A stretch of DNA of 64,000 nucleotides from Desulfobacula sp. (GCA_023701135.1 JAMPXP010000004.1:1-64000), one strand, 5' to 3'. Counted from the stretch's first letter, positions 52,217-61,814 are shown. Made by a program: numbers and translations. Notes: generated from the letters alone by a model not told the origin.

Positions 52217-53389
52217 TTAGTTTACGCTGTCCAGGGCTTTTTTAAAGCCGTCCAGGGACCCGGCAATGGTTTTATCCGGCACGGCATAGGAAAGCCTGAA
52301 ATGGCCGGGACCACCGAATCCGGTGCCGGGAACGGCCAGGATCTTGTTTTCCTGCAGGATTTTGACAAATTTGAAATCATCCTGGATAGGGCTTTTGGGA
52401 AAGAGATAGAAAGCCCCATCCGGCACGTCAAAGGCATAGCCCGCGGCCCGGAGACCCTCGCAGAACATATCCCGGCGTCTCTTGTAAATCCCGATATCCA
52501 CGGTAACGCCCTGGAGTTCCCCCACCACCTGCTGGAAAAGGGCCGGGGCATTGACATACATCATGGTATTGGTGACTCCGGCGGCGCCGGCGATAACGGC
52601 GGCATCCTCGGCCTTGGGATGAACGGCCAGGTATCCGATTCTTTCCCCGGCCAGGGACAATTCCTTGGAATAGGAGGTCAGCACAATGGTATGGGGATAG
52701 ACATCAAACATGCAGGGCACGTCCACCCCATAGGCGATCTTCCGGTAAGGTTCATCGGAAACAAGATAGATGCGTTTACCGAATTTTTGGCTGGCCCGGT
52801 CCAACAGGGCCCCGAGTTCCATGAGTTCTTTTTTATGATAGACCACGCCCGTTGGGTTATTGGGAGAATTGATGAGCATGACCCGGGTATTGGGGGTGAT
52901 GGCCTTTTCAAGGGCCCCAAGATCCAGGTGAAAATCCGGAAAAGAGCCCACCGGCTTCAGGTTGGCTCCGGCCACAAAGGCATACTGGTGGTATCCGACA
53001 AAATAAGGGGCCGGCACCAGAATGTCCTCCCCAGGATTCATCAAGGCCCGCAGGATATCATTCAGGGCCCCGGCTGCACCGGCCGTCATGACAATGAGGT
53101 CCTGGGTCAGGCCCACCTTGTATTCTTTGTTCAGGTAGTCGGCCACGGCCTTTCTCACATGGGGATACCCGGTATTGGGCATATACCCGTGGGAGGTGGC
53201 CGGGTTGTTGATCAATTTGATGAGGGTGTCGTTTACCACGGCCGGCGGCGGAACATCGGGATTTCCCAGGGAAAAGTCAAATACCTGATCTGCTCCGTAT
53301 TTCTCCTTCATCCGGATTCCCTCTTCAAACATTTTGCGGATCATGGATGCGGATTCCACCATTTTTACCATTTTATCTGCTATGGGCAT
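52217..53389 (-). CDS. Class I/II PLP-dependent aminotransferase
   Basis: 390 residues, AspC/AatA-like fold type I. Motifs: DFSLGNPDVPPPAVV, INSPNNPTGVVYHKKEL, LVSDEPYRKIAYG, and the PLP lysine in LTSYSKELSLAGERIGYLA. The N-terminus (PIADKMVKMVESASMIRKMFEEG) is characteristic of a group in anaerobes usually annotated only as aminotransferase. The amino donor and acceptor are not evident. AAGGAAA precedes the ATG. Single gene. Confidence 0.9.
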   Translation of the reverse strand: MPIADKMVKMVESASMIRKMFEEGIRMKEKYGADQVFDFSLGNPDVPPPAVVNDTLIKLINNPATSHGYMPNTGYPHVRKAVADYLNKEYKVGLTQDLIVMTAGAAGALNDILRALMNPGEDILVPAPYFVGYHQYAFVAGANLKPVGSFPDFHLDLGALEKAITPNTRVMLINSPNNPTGVVYHKKELMELGALLDRASQKFGKRIYLVSDEPYRKIAYGVDVPCMFDVYPHTIVLTSYSKELSLAGERIGYLAVHPKAEDAAVIAGAAGVTNTMMYVNAPALFQQVVGELQGVTVDIGIYKRRRDMFCEGLRAAGYAFDVPDGAFYLFPKSPIQDDFKFVKILQENKILAVPGTGFGGPGHFRLSYAVPDKTIAGSLDGFKKALDSVN

Positions 53390-53441
53390 GGAATTTTCCT
53401 TTCAATATGAGGATTAAAAATCTTACCATACAATAAAATTT

Positions 53442-54023
53442 TCACGATGCAAACACTCCTTTAAAAAACCGGTTGCCGCTTTTCATGATCCGGCCTTTCA
53501 TGTCCCGGACATAGGTCGGCCTGATGCCGTCCTTCCACCGGGGATAGCCCCCCTGCCAGACATAACGGATCAGGTCGTGAAAAACCGGCGTTGAGAATTC
53601 ATAGGGCCCCATCCAGACCCTTCCATCCCGGTTAAACACAAGGGACATGGCTGCCGCCCTTGAAAACCGCTCTATCTCTTTTTCGACAATCTTCTGGGTC
53701 CGGAATCCCTCCGGATTCTGTTTAAACCCTTTTGGATCACGGGGAAAGGGAAAAAGTTCATAGGTCCTCCCGATGAAGCCCGTGAACCGGATGCCGTGGA
53801 TGGCCCCCATGAGGTCCCCGATATCCTCGGGCCTATCAATCACACGGACCTCCTGTTCAAAGGGGACGGATTCCAGGTCTTTTTTCTCAGAAAGTTCTCC
53901 AATCCACCCGCAGAACCGGTCGGCAAAAAAGAAATGATTTTCCAGGAGCAGCATATCGGATTCAACGTTAAAAAATCCAAAAGCGATATTTCCGTGATTT
54001 TCAGACCTGAAAGACAAGGGCAT
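53442..54023 (-). CDS. Hypothetical protein preceding no known domain
   Basis: 193 residues, soluble, with aromatic-rich patches (LLLENHFFFADRFCGWIGE, TYELFPFPRDPKG, IRYVWQGGYPRWKDG). I recognise no family. GGAGAAACCC precedes the ATG, 15 bases after the stop of the upstream hybrid kinase, so it is likely co-transcribed with it and could be part of the signalling pathway or its target. Confidence 0.65.
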   Translation of the reverse strand: MPLSFRSENHGNIAFGFFNVESDMLLLENHFFFADRFCGWIGELSEKKDLESVPFEQEVRVIDRPEDIGDLMGAIHGIRFTGFIGRTYELFPFPRDPKGFKQNPEGFRTQKIVEKEIERFSRAAAMSLVFNRDGRVWMGPYEFSTPVFHDLIRYVWQGGYPRWKDGIRPTYVRDMKGRIMKSGNRFFKGVFAS

Positions 54024-54038
54024 AGGGTTTCTCCATGA

Positions 54039-56348
54039 TCAATGAGGAAGGGCTTTTCGGATTTCCATAGCCAGGGTGAACGCATCCAGCGGTTTAATCA
54101 AAAAGGACTGGACACCTGCTTTTTTGGCGGCGGCCCGCATTTTTTCCTCGGTACTGCCCGTGCACAGAATCACGGGCAGGTCAGGCCGAAGGCGCCGCAT
54201 GGCCTGAACCAGGTCAAATCCGTTCCGGTTCGGCATGATACAGTCGCTGATCAGAAGATCAACCTCCTGGGGAGCCCGGGAAAAGATGTCCAGGGCCTTT
54301 TCACTGTCAACAAAGGCTTGAACCGAATAGCCGAGGCCGGTTAAAAAATCCGTCATAAAACTGATGATCCCGGTCTCATCATCCACTACAAAAAGGCGCT
54401 CATTCCCTCCGGGAAGGGCATCACGGGCCACCGGAATCTCTTTTATGGGGCTTTGGGCCGCCGGCAGCAGGATCCGGACAAGGGTGCCGGAGCCCAGGCT
54501 GCTGGATATCTCTATGGTTCCGCCCATGGCTTTCACAATGCCGTGTACCACCCATAGACCGAGGCCGGTCCCGATTTCCCTGGGCTTTGTCGTATAAAAG
54601 GGTTCAAACACCCGTTCCAGAACCTCCCTGTCCATTCCAGGACCTGTATCGTGAACCGTCAATTCAATGAAAGACGGATCTGAACCCGGAAAATCCGCAG
54701 GAGGGGAACAGGGGTTAAGGGAAATACAGAGTTCGCCGCCGGTTTCCTTCATGGCGTAGAGAGCATTGGCGCACAGATTCATGATCACCTGGTGGATTTC
54801 AGTGGGATCTGCACAAACAGACAGCGCATCGGCACAAAGACAGGTCTGTATCGTGATGGTATTCGGCACAGAGGGCTTTAAAAGCTTGACGATTTCTTTG
54901 ACGATAATATGAATATACAAGGGCTGCCTTGTCTTTTCCTCATGACGGCTGAAGCTCAGGATCTGCCGGACAAGATCAGCGGCCCTTTCACCGGCCTTTA
55001 CGACCATTGACAATTTTTTATATATCCGGCTCTGGGGATCAAGATCCTTCAGAACCAGGTTGGTATTTCCCAGAACCACGCTCAGAATATTGTTAAAATC
55101 ATGGGAAATCCCGCCGGCCAGTGTTCCGATGGCTTCCATCTTCTGGGCCTGGCGGAGTTGCCGCTCAAGCTTTTCCCTTTCTCCTTCCGCATGGACCCGC
55201 TCCGTGATATCGCGGGTAACCCCGTAAATTTCAAGCCGGCCTGTGGATGGATTGCGTCTGAAGCTCCCTGTGGCTTCCGTCCAGATCCATGACCCGTTTT
55301 TGTGGGGTTGTTTCATCTGCTCCGTATAATAGACGGTCTGATCCAATTGCTCTTCACCCTTTTCAAGGGCGGCCCTATGTCCGGCAATGAGCCTTCGGAC
55401 ATAATCCGCACCTGCCTTATCCAGGGCCTCATCCAGAGGCTGGGCCATGATTTCTTCGGGAGTAAAGCCCCTCTGCCGCACAGCGGAAGGATTGACATAG
55501 GTAAATCTCAAGGTCTCAACATCAAGAATCCAGACGACATCCTTGGTGTTCTCCGTCAGAAAACGGAACCGCTCTTCATTCTCCGCCTGTTTTCTTTCAG
55601 CCTCTTTGCGAGCTGTGACATCCCTGACAATGGCCTGGAGAAAAGATGAACGACCCACCTGAATCGCATTCAGGCTGACTTCGGCATCAAATTTTGTTCC
55701 GTCAAAGCGGGCATGGGTCCATTGGAAGAACTGGGGCTGTCCGGCAAGGGCCGCCTCAATGTACTGAAGGGCCTTCTTTTCTGAAGCGCATCCATCGGGC
55801 TGAACCAAGGGTGAAAACCGGAAAGGAGACTGCCCGATCACGTCACGGCGGGAACAGGCAAAAATCTCAAGAGCCTTGTCATTACAGTCCGAAAAGCGAA
55901 TCCCATCCATGATCAGGATTGCATCCCCTGCATTTTCAAAAAGGGTGCGGTACCGGGTCTCGCTCTCCTTCAGGGAGATTTCAGCCTGCCGCAGTTCCGT
56001 AATGTCACGGCCTTCGGGAACCAAGAAAGAAATCCGGCCGTTTTCATCGGGCAAGGGCCTGATGGAAAAATCGATCACGCGGATATGGCCGTCCGCATCC
56101 GGATGCGTTGTTTCAAAACAGATGGTTTCTCCGCAGGCGGCCTGCTTAACAGCTTCCCGGACCCGTGTTCTCTGCTCCGGATCATGGGACCAGAAAGGGG
56201 TGTCCCAGAAAGGCTGGTTTCGAATCTGATCTTCCGTGACGCCGGCAAAGGTCAAAGCCGACTGGTTCGCCCGCAGCACAAGGCCGTCGGCATCCAACAG
56301 CCCGATGAGGTGTAAGGAGTGATCAAAAAGTTTGCCCACCGGATCCAT
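54039..56348 (-). CDS. Cytoplasmic multi-PAS hybrid histidine kinase with receiver
   Basis: 769 residues with no transmembrane helix. Three PAS domains (LIGLLDADGLVLRANQSALT, ILIMDGIRFSDCNDKALEIF, VWILDVETLRFTYVNPSAV). HisKA with the His in GGISHDFNNILSVVLG, HATPase (HDTGPGMDREVLERVFEP, GTGLGLWVVHGIVKA), and a C-terminal receiver (LFVVDDETGIISF, LLISDCIMPNRNGFDL with the acceptor Asp). Same architecture class as the kinase at 4.5 kb but soluble. AGGGAGACG precedes the ATG. No DNA-binding partner nearby. Confidence 0.92.
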   Translation of the reverse strand: MDPVGKLFDHSLHLIGLLDADGLVLRANQSALTFAGVTEDQIRNQPFWDTPFWSHDPEQRTRVREAVKQAACGETICFETTHPDADGHIRVIDFSIRPLPDENGRISFLVPEGRDITELRQAEISLKESETRYRTLFENAGDAILIMDGIRFSDCNDKALEIFACSRRDVIGQSPFRFSPLVQPDGCASEKKALQYIEAALAGQPQFFQWTHARFDGTKFDAEVSLNAIQVGRSSFLQAIVRDVTARKEAERKQAENEERFRFLTENTKDVVWILDVETLRFTYVNPSAVRQRGFTPEEIMAQPLDEALDKAGADYVRRLIAGHRAALEKGEEQLDQTVYYTEQMKQPHKNGSWIWTEATGSFRRNPSTGRLEIYGVTRDITERVHAEGEREKLERQLRQAQKMEAIGTLAGGISHDFNNILSVVLGNTNLVLKDLDPQSRIYKKLSMVVKAGERAADLVRQILSFSRHEEKTRQPLYIHIIVKEIVKLLKPSVPNTITIQTCLCADALSVCADPTEIHQVIMNLCANALYAMKETGGELCISLNPCSPPADFPGSDPSFIELTVHDTGPGMDREVLERVFEPFYTTKPREIGTGLGLWVVHGIVKAMGGTIEISSSLGSGTLVRILLPAAQSPIKEIPVARDALPGGNERLFVVDDETGIISFMTDFLTGLGYSVQAFVDSEKALDIFSRAPQEVDLLISDCIMPNRNGFDLVQAMRRLRPDLPVILCTGSTEEKMRAAAKKAGVQSFLIKPLDAFTLAMEIRKALPH

Positions 56349-56489
56349 CCGTAGTCGTCTCCCTTTCTTTTCCAGGCCCCCAGGCTTTAAAAGCGTAGAT
56401 GAATCCGGTGTTCTTTGTCAAGGAAAAGTATCCCGACGCTTTGACCTGGTCCACATCCGCAGCATAATGCCTGCCGGCCTGATATTTTC

Positions 56490-58364
56490 TTATAAATTCA
56501 ATACATCTGCGGCATACTCCAGATTCAAGGATTTTAATGTTGCCCGTGTTGGTGATCCCGTCTTCACATCCCAGCCTCTTGCGATATAGTATTCATCCAG
56601 CATGAGTTTCAATTCTTCCCTGCTGATAAAATGGCCTTTGGAAACCCCTCCGGGTATGGGCTCGGTCATCAGCCGTTCAGGGAGCGTATCGTCGGCGCGG
56701 GTGAATCCCTCTCTGACATTAAACGCCCTGGCCAGGTTATTAATCCTTTCACCGACGGAAAGAATTTCATCAGGGGTATAGGAGATCCCGGTAATCGCCT
56801 CCATGAGATCCGCCGTATTCCGGGTGGCTATCCCCACCACTGCCATATCCAGAAGAAATCCGCACATGGTTGGGGCATCCGTGGTTGCGGTGCGGATATC
56901 CTGGTTCCATTTGGTCAGCGCCCCCTTGCCCTCGGCCGTAAACCGGTCCACTTCTTTTGGAACCGGGATTCCAAATATTTCCTGAAACGCATATCCGCGG
57001 CAATGATCCGCGCCGGTAAAGGACGTTGCAAAATTAAGCCCATGGGATTTGGCCCCCCTGACATCATAGGCCGGAAGCTCCAGCCCCTTGACATGCATGG
57101 CAAATTTTTCCGATCCTTTTCCGATTTTTTCAGCGGCAATTTTAGCGCCGTCGGCAAGAAGGCCGCCAAGCCCTTCACGGTAGGACATCTGCCTGAGGAC
57201 GGCCATCATGGCCGTATCATTGCCAAACCTCAATTCCAGGCCGCCGGTGTCTTCCTTTGTCAGAATTCCCTTTTCATAAAGTTCCATTGCAAAGGCAATG
57301 GATACGCCGGAAGAGATCGTATCAAATCCCATTTCATCGGCCAGACGGTCTGCTGCAATGATGGCGTCAATATTTTCAACGCCGGTGGCACCGCCGAAAG
57401 AATACATGGTCTCAAACTCCGGCCCTTCGGTCATGATCCCGGCATATTCGCCGGTCTTGGCCAGTTTCACCTGGCTGCAGCCGACAGGGCAACCGTAACA
57501 ATGCTCTTTTCCGGCATTCCGGGTGGCCTGGACTGCCGTACCAATTTGTTCGATGGGGTCATAGGCCCCTGTTCCCAGAAAATTTTTTGTGGGGAAAATA
57601 CCCATATGGCACAAATGGTCCACCACCATGGGAGTGCCAAGATTTGCAAATGCAGGATAGAGAACAGGGCTGTCCTTCATCGCTTTTGTGAACACCTTCC
57701 TGGCTTCTTTGAGTTTGTCTTTGTCATTGACCTTAACTTTCTCACCGCCTCTGACGGCAATGGCTTTAAGATTTTTTGAACCCATTACGGCGCCGAGCCC
57801 TTTTCTCCCCACCGCCCGCCATTCATTGATAATGGATGCAATTTTGATCTGGTTTTCTCCGGCCGGCCCGATGCACGCAATTCTGACATTCTGATCATTG
57901 AGTTCATTTTTGATGATTTGCTGGGTATCCGTTGTTTTCATTCCCCAGAGGGTTTTTGCACTGCGAAATTTTACCTCACCATCTTTTATCCAGACATAAA
58001 CCGGTTCCTTTGACCGCCCTTCGACAATGAGTGCATCATAGCCCGCAAATTTCAATTCAACGGGGAAATGCCCTCCGGACAGGCCCATGCCCACAGCGCC
58101 GGTCAAAGGGGATTTGGCTGTGACGGCCATCCTGCTGGCACAGGGGACATTGGTCCCGGATAAGGGGCCCGGGGCAAAAATGAGCTTGTTATCAGGACCC
58201 AAGGCATCTGAATTTGCCGGGACTTCATCAAACAAATACTTAATGCCGAAACCGGCTCCCCCGATAAAATCCTTTGCCGTCTGAAAGGGAAGCGCCTCTT
58301 CTTTTACACTGTGATCCGTTAAGTTGATTCTTAAAATTTTCCCTGTATAACCGCCTTTGTACAT
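56490..58364 (-). CDS. aor: Tungsten-containing aldehyde:ferredoxin oxidoreductase (AOR)
   Basis: 624 residues, AOR family. Iron-sulfur ligands C289, C292 and C296 in EHCYGCPVGC, and a fourth Cys in APTMCGFLLD. Pterin-binding regions GPLSGTNVPCASRMAVT, GMGLSGGHFP and VMGSKNLKAIAV are present. Oxidises aldehydes to acids, or reduces acids, with ferredoxin in the cytoplasm. AAGGAG is 7 bases before the ATG. A MoaD/ThiS-like gene lies upstream on the same strand, as is common for AORs, but a terminator-like hairpin separates the two. Confidence 0.93.
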   Translation of the reverse strand: MYKGGYTGKILRINLTDHSVKEEALPFQTAKDFIGGAGFGIKYLFDEVPANSDALGPDNKLIFAPGPLSGTNVPCASRMAVTAKSPLTGAVGMGLSGGHFPVELKFAGYDALIVEGRSKEPVYVWIKDGEVKFRSAKTLWGMKTTDTQQIIKNELNDQNVRIACIGPAGENQIKIASIINEWRAVGRKGLGAVMGSKNLKAIAVRGGEKVKVNDKDKLKEARKVFTKAMKDSPVLYPAFANLGTPMVVDHLCHMGIFPTKNFLGTGAYDPIEQIGTAVQATRNAGKEHCYGCPVGCSQVKLAKTGEYAGIMTEGPEFETMYSFGGATGVENIDAIIAADRLADEMGFDTISSGVSIAFAMELYEKGILTKEDTGGLELRFGNDTAMMAVLRQMSYREGLGGLLADGAKIAAEKIGKGSEKFAMHVKGLELPAYDVRGAKSHGLNFATSFTGADHCRGYAFQEIFGIPVPKEVDRFTAEGKGALTKWNQDIRTATTDAPTMCGFLLDMAVVGIATRNTADLMEAITGISYTPDEILSVGERINNLARAFNVREGFTRADDTLPERLMTEPIPGGVSKGHFISREELKLMLDEYYIARGWDVKTGSPTRATLKSLNLEYAADVLNL

Positions 58365-58389
58365 TGCTCGTCTCCTTGGCTATTGAGTT

Positions 58390-58433
58390 AAAATTTAAGA
58401 TAAAAAGCCCATTCCCGACCCAGGAACGGGCTT
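58390..58433 (-). terminator. Terminator or attenuator between the MoaD-like gene and AOR
   Basis: On the minus strand AAGCCCGTTCC and GGAATGGGCTT (58405-58433) form an 11-bp stem with one G-U pair and a 7-base loop, followed by a T-rich run. It would limit read-through from the MoaD-like gene into aor, giving more MoaD than AOR unless aor has its own promoter. Confidence 0.7.
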
Positions 58434-58447
58434 GTGTTTTTTTTCGA

Positions 58448-58738
58448 TCAACCGCCGCCGGCAGGTAAAAGTATCGTTATCTCATCATTATCCTGAAGGA
58501 CTGTTTTCTCTTTATTTAAAAATCTGATATTTCTGCCGTTGACCATGAACATGATATGGGAGGCCAAGGTTTTTCCATCCGTTTCAAACAGATAAGGCTT
58601 GAGTTCGTCTCCATGGGTCTGTGTTAATTGGTTCAGCAGATCTCCGAATGTACTGGTTTGGGGAAGAGATACCTGAAACTTCCAGTTACCCAATATTTCA
58701 CTCAGCGCCATACTCGTTCTGACATTAATGGTTATCAA
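58448..58738 (-). CDS. MoaD/ThiS-family sulfur carrier partnered with AOR
   Basis: 96 residues starting at TTG 58738, supported by AAGGAGG 9 bases upstream. Ubiquitin-like fold; the required Gly-Gly C-terminus is present (ITILLPAGGG). Such proteins supply sulfur for the pterin dithiolene and commonly sit beside AOR genes, suggesting a dedicated tungstopterin pathway. No activating MoeB/ThiF-type gene is next to it. Confidence 0.88.
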   Translation of the reverse strand: MITINVRTSMALSEILGNWKFQVSLPQTSTFGDLLNQLTQTHGDELKPYLFETDGKTLASHIMFMVNGRNIRFLNKEKTVLQDNDEITILLPAGGG

Positions 58739-58845
58739 AAAGAGTATCCTCCTTTATATTTCGTCTGCCATGGCCGACCAGTTCATTCCATATCAAGGCT
58801 GGTTTCCGTTGTAAAGAAATATCGGGTGGCCATCAACACCTTCTC

Positions 58846-59019
58846 TCATGCTTCCTGCGAAAAAAGGCCGAGCAGGTGGCGCTCCGTGTGAACGGTCAAA
58901 TCACCCCTGCACCGGATCAGGTCAACATAGGCCCCGGCCTCGCTTTCATAACCCGACGGGTCTGCCAGAAGGTCTTCGGTCCATGCCGGCTCGTTGTATG
59001 CGATCCATGATGACGCCAT
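58846..59019 (-). pseudogene. Remnant of a SAM-dependent methyltransferase N-terminus
   Basis: 57 codons from an ATG at 59019 (AAGGGA upstream) to TGA at 58846. The first ~35 residues (IAYNEPAWTEDLLADPSGYE, EAGAYVDLI) resemble the N-termini of class I methyltransferases that continue with a LLHLGCGAGG SAM motif. Here the SAM motif is missing and the frame ends within 20 residues. Either a truncated gene or a small protein derived from one. Confidence 0.5.
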
Positions 59020-59083
59020 GAGTTATTCCCTTGATGGTGACCCGGGTGCCGGATCATCTGTCGGCAGCCGACAAAGTGTTTAT

Positions 59084-60205
59084 TCATACTGCCATAAACA
59101 AAGATAGCTGATATAAAACCAAAATAGCTATGGTACTTGATTTTATATTAAAATCATCTTTCCTTGCTTCTCCATGAGCAATAGAGTGACGTCCTATGTC
59201 AGGGCTTGTCCCAGGTGAAAAATTGGCAAAATAAATATTTTCTAAATAATTCTGGAATTTGTCTGGTAGTAATAATGATTGATATATTCTACGTTTCTGG
59301 TGGTGTGTAATTACAGTTTTCGTGAGATTTTTCGAACTTGGTTTTGATTTATACCCTTCGGTTTTGTGGAAAGACCTCATTATCCCTTCAATCCTTGGGT
59401 AGAGTATTGATGTGCAGCTTATATAATCAGCTTCAGAATATCGCTCTATTGCTTTATCTATAATTTCTTTATGTTCTTCAAAACATTTTGCTGACTTTCC
59501 GCTTAAGGGAGCTTTTTCTAAAAGGCTGATAACATCCTTATGTATCTCAGGCAATAAATCATCTATTTCCCATCCTTCTTTAGCATGGGAAACCATTTTC
59601 TTAATCAACTTGTTATCCAAATGTGAAAATGGAAACCATTTTTGTGAAAAAATTGTATCCCAAGTCTGATTATCTATTTTAAAACGTTCCTGAAATAATA
59701 AATAGGTAAAACAGCTTCCCAATGCTTCTTCAATATCGTAATTCCTCTTTTTACTCTGATGCAATGGTTCTAAATCATAGATATATCCTTGACGCCAGCC
59801 CACAGAAAATACATAAATAAAACCCGCATCTATAGGGATGGTTGCATTACTAAATTTCATTTTACCAATATCGAGAATACGATTTGCGGTTATTCCTTCA
59901 CCTTTTGCGACAGCTCCTTTTACCCTAATCTCACCAATCACTTGAGCATCGTTTAGATAGATTCTTGCCTTTTTATCTTTTGGTATAACAACTAACAAAG
60001 TGTCTATGTAGGAAGGTTTCAAGGGAACTTCTGAAGGCATCAATTTCAAAAAATAATCTGGCCAACCTTCCAGCCTATTTATAAGTTCCTCACCATCTTC
60101 CGACGAATAAAAGCCTTTTTGAGAAACTTTGATCATCCCGCCACCACGTGATGATGACTCAGAGTATCCCGCAGGCAATTCGGTGAGTTCAATTTCAACT
60201 GGCAT
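59084..60205 (-). CDS. Unknown protein with C-terminal HEPN-type RX4H motif
   Basis: 373 residues, in AT-rich sequence unlike its neighbours. The first ~180 residues are mixed alpha/beta with no recognised domain (LEGWPDYFLKLMPSEVPLKP, IDAGFIYVFSVGWRQGYIY). The C-terminal ~130 are helical and end with GRHSIAHGEA, giving R339 and H344 in an RX4H arrangement as in HEPN ribonucleases. A preceding helix (YISCTSILYPRIEGIMRSF) fits the same fold. HEPN proteins are frequent toxins or defence effectors. No partner gene is adjacent. Confidence 0.7.
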   Translation of the reverse strand: MPVEIELTELPAGYSESSSRGGGMIKVSQKGFYSSEDGEELINRLEGWPDYFLKLMPSEVPLKPSYIDTLLVVIPKDKKARIYLNDAQVIGEIRVKGAVAKGEGITANRILDIGKMKFSNATIPIDAGFIYVFSVGWRQGYIYDLEPLHQSKKRNYDIEEALGSCFTYLLFQERFKIDNQTWDTIFSQKWFPFSHLDNKLIKKMVSHAKEGWEIDDLLPEIHKDVISLLEKAPLSGKSAKCFEEHKEIIDKAIERYSEADYISCTSILYPRIEGIMRSFHKTEGYKSKPSSKNLTKTVITHHQKRRIYQSLLLPDKFQNYLENIYFANFSPGTSPDIGRHSIAHGEARKDDFNIKSSTIAILVLYQLSLFMAV

Positions 60206-60560
60206 TTATCATTCCTTCTATATCGAATCGCGGTGCTGACCGACTTCACGAGCCGTGCAAGCAAACGCAGTTTGATTGTGCAGTGAGTGATATCCTACCA
60301 AATCAATCATAAAAATACATTCTGGAAATCCATATCAATATCGCTGAACCCTGTAAAGCCAATTCAAAAATTATGCTTTCATGGAATATAATTTCTTCGG
60401 CAAGGCTCCCTCAAAATAACCCGGGTTGGAAACAAAACGCCTTTCCCGGAATTCAGCCGGGGGCCTCTTTGCCATATTTTCATTGACAAAAACACGTTTT
60501 CCGGCCTAATTCTAGCCAGAGCGGCTGTCATGGGCGCCCGGAAAAGGAAGGATATCCGTA
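60206..60560. other. Intergenic region between the HEPN-motif gene and the SpoIIE phosphatase gene
   Basis: 355 bases between divergent genes. The left part is AT-rich like the HEPN-motif gene, the right part matches the host composition, so one boundary of the acquired segment probably lies here. A TTGACA at 60483-60488 is a possible -35 box for the downstream gene without a convincing -10. CCCGG/CCGGG pairing at about 60445-60460 is weak. Confidence 0.45.
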
Positions 60561-61781
60561 ATGAAAATTGATGTTAACGCGTTGAAAGATTCAAACGAAT
60601 TTTTAAATCTGTTGCTGGCCAATATCGACACGGCTGTGTTTATTGCAGATGAAAACCTGAAGATATACCAGTTTAACGACAGTTTCCTGCACCTGTTCAG
60701 ACGGTCCGACGAAATCATGGCGGAAATGACCTTCGGCGCGGCCTCGGGGTGCATCAATGCCGTCCGGGAAAACAAACCCTGCGGGGAAACCTCCGCATGC
60801 CAATACTGTATCCTGAAACAATCCCTCATCGACAGCCTGTCCATCCGGGAACCCCATGAAAAAAAATCCCTGGAACGGGTGTTTTACATCCATGGGCAGC
60901 CCGTCAAAAAATACCTGGAATTCACTTCCCGGCCCATCGTGTTTCAGAGCCGGCGGATGATCCTGGTCTTTATCTATGACGTCACAAAAATCGAACTGAA
61001 AAAAATCGAGCTGAAAAAAAAGCAGCGACAGATTGATCTGGACCTTGAAAAAGCAGCGGAAGTCCAAAAGAACCTTCTGCCCCAAAGCCTTCCCGAGATC
61101 CCGTCCATCTCCATTCACTGGTTTTTTGAACCCTGCCGCATGGTGGGCGGAGATATCTTTCATATTTACAAGGAAGACGACCGGCACATCAGCGCCTATA
61201 TCCTGGATGTCTGCGGACACGGCGTATCCGCCGCCCTCATTGCCGTCACGGTCAAGCAGTTCATGGACCAGCTCCACGCCCAGGGCCTGTCCCGGGGAGA
61301 ACCCTTCCCGCCTGAAAAAATACTGAACCGCCTGGAGGCTGAATTTCCCTTTGAGCGCTTTGACTGCTATTTCACCATTGTTCATGTCCTGCTGGACCTT
61401 CGGACCGGAACCCTTCTGTACGGGTGCGCCGGCCATGTCCCGCCCGTGGTGGCCGGCCCAAACCACAGGTTTAAAATCCTGGACCGGCACGGCACCATCA
61501 TCGGACTGGGCCGGGACCCGTCGCAAGAACAGTATGAAACAACATTGATACCGGGTGACAAATTGATTTTATATACGGACGGGCTGATTGATTATTTCGG
61601 CCCCAAAGGGAAGAGCGGCAACAAGAACGAGTTTTACAACCTCCTTAAAACCATATCGGAAAAGCCATGTAAGGAGATCGTAAACGAGGTTGTGGAGGCC
61701 CTGAAAAAAAACCGGGGTCAAAAACCAATCGATGATGATATCAGCCTTCTGGCCATTGAATACAATGGATACCAGGTCTGA
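60561..61781 (+). CDS. PAS-SpoIIE (RsbU-type) serine phosphatase
   Basis: 406 residues: an N-terminal PAS-like domain with several Cys (ASGCINAVRENKPCGETSACQYC), a short coiled coil rich in Lys/Glu (IELKKIELKKKQ), then a PP2C/SpoIIE domain with the metal-binding Asp/Gly pairs in GGDIFHIYK, ILDVCGHGVSAALIA, LILYTDGLIDYFG and DDISLLAIEY. It would dephosphorylate an anti-sigma-factor antagonist or similar partner. No STAS or anti-sigma gene is adjacent. AAGGAAGG precedes the ATG. Confidence 0.9.
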   Translation: MKIDVNALKDSNEFLNLLLANIDTAVFIADENLKIYQFNDSFLHLFRRSDEIMAEMTFGAASGCINAVRENKPCGETSACQYCILKQSLIDSLSIREPHEKKSLERVFYIHGQPVKKYLEFTSRPIVFQSRRMILVFIYDVTKIELKKIELKKKQRQIDLDLEKAAEVQKNLLPQSLPEIPSISIHWFFEPCRMVGGDIFHIYKEDDRHISAYILDVCGHGVSAALIAVTVKQFMDQLHAQGLSRGEPFPPEKILNRLEAEFPFERFDCYFTIVHVLLDLRTGTLLYGCAGHVPPVVAGPNHRFKILDRHGTIIGLGRDPSQEQYETTLIPGDKLILYTDGLIDYFGPKGKSGNKNEFYNLLKTISEKPCKEIVNEVVEALKKNRGQKPIDDDISLLAIEYNGYQV

Positions 61782-61814
61782 CCCTATCAGATTTTGGATG
61801 AAAAGGGATGATAG

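Noticed and set aside
58365-58450. Molybdenum/tungsten cofactor riboswitch upstream of AOR
   Set aside because: The region is too short and shows only a simple terminator hairpin, without the multi-helix fold of a Moco-type riboswitch.
60483-60520. Promoter TTGACA upstream of the SpoIIE phosphatase
   Set aside because: No -10 box at suitable spacing.
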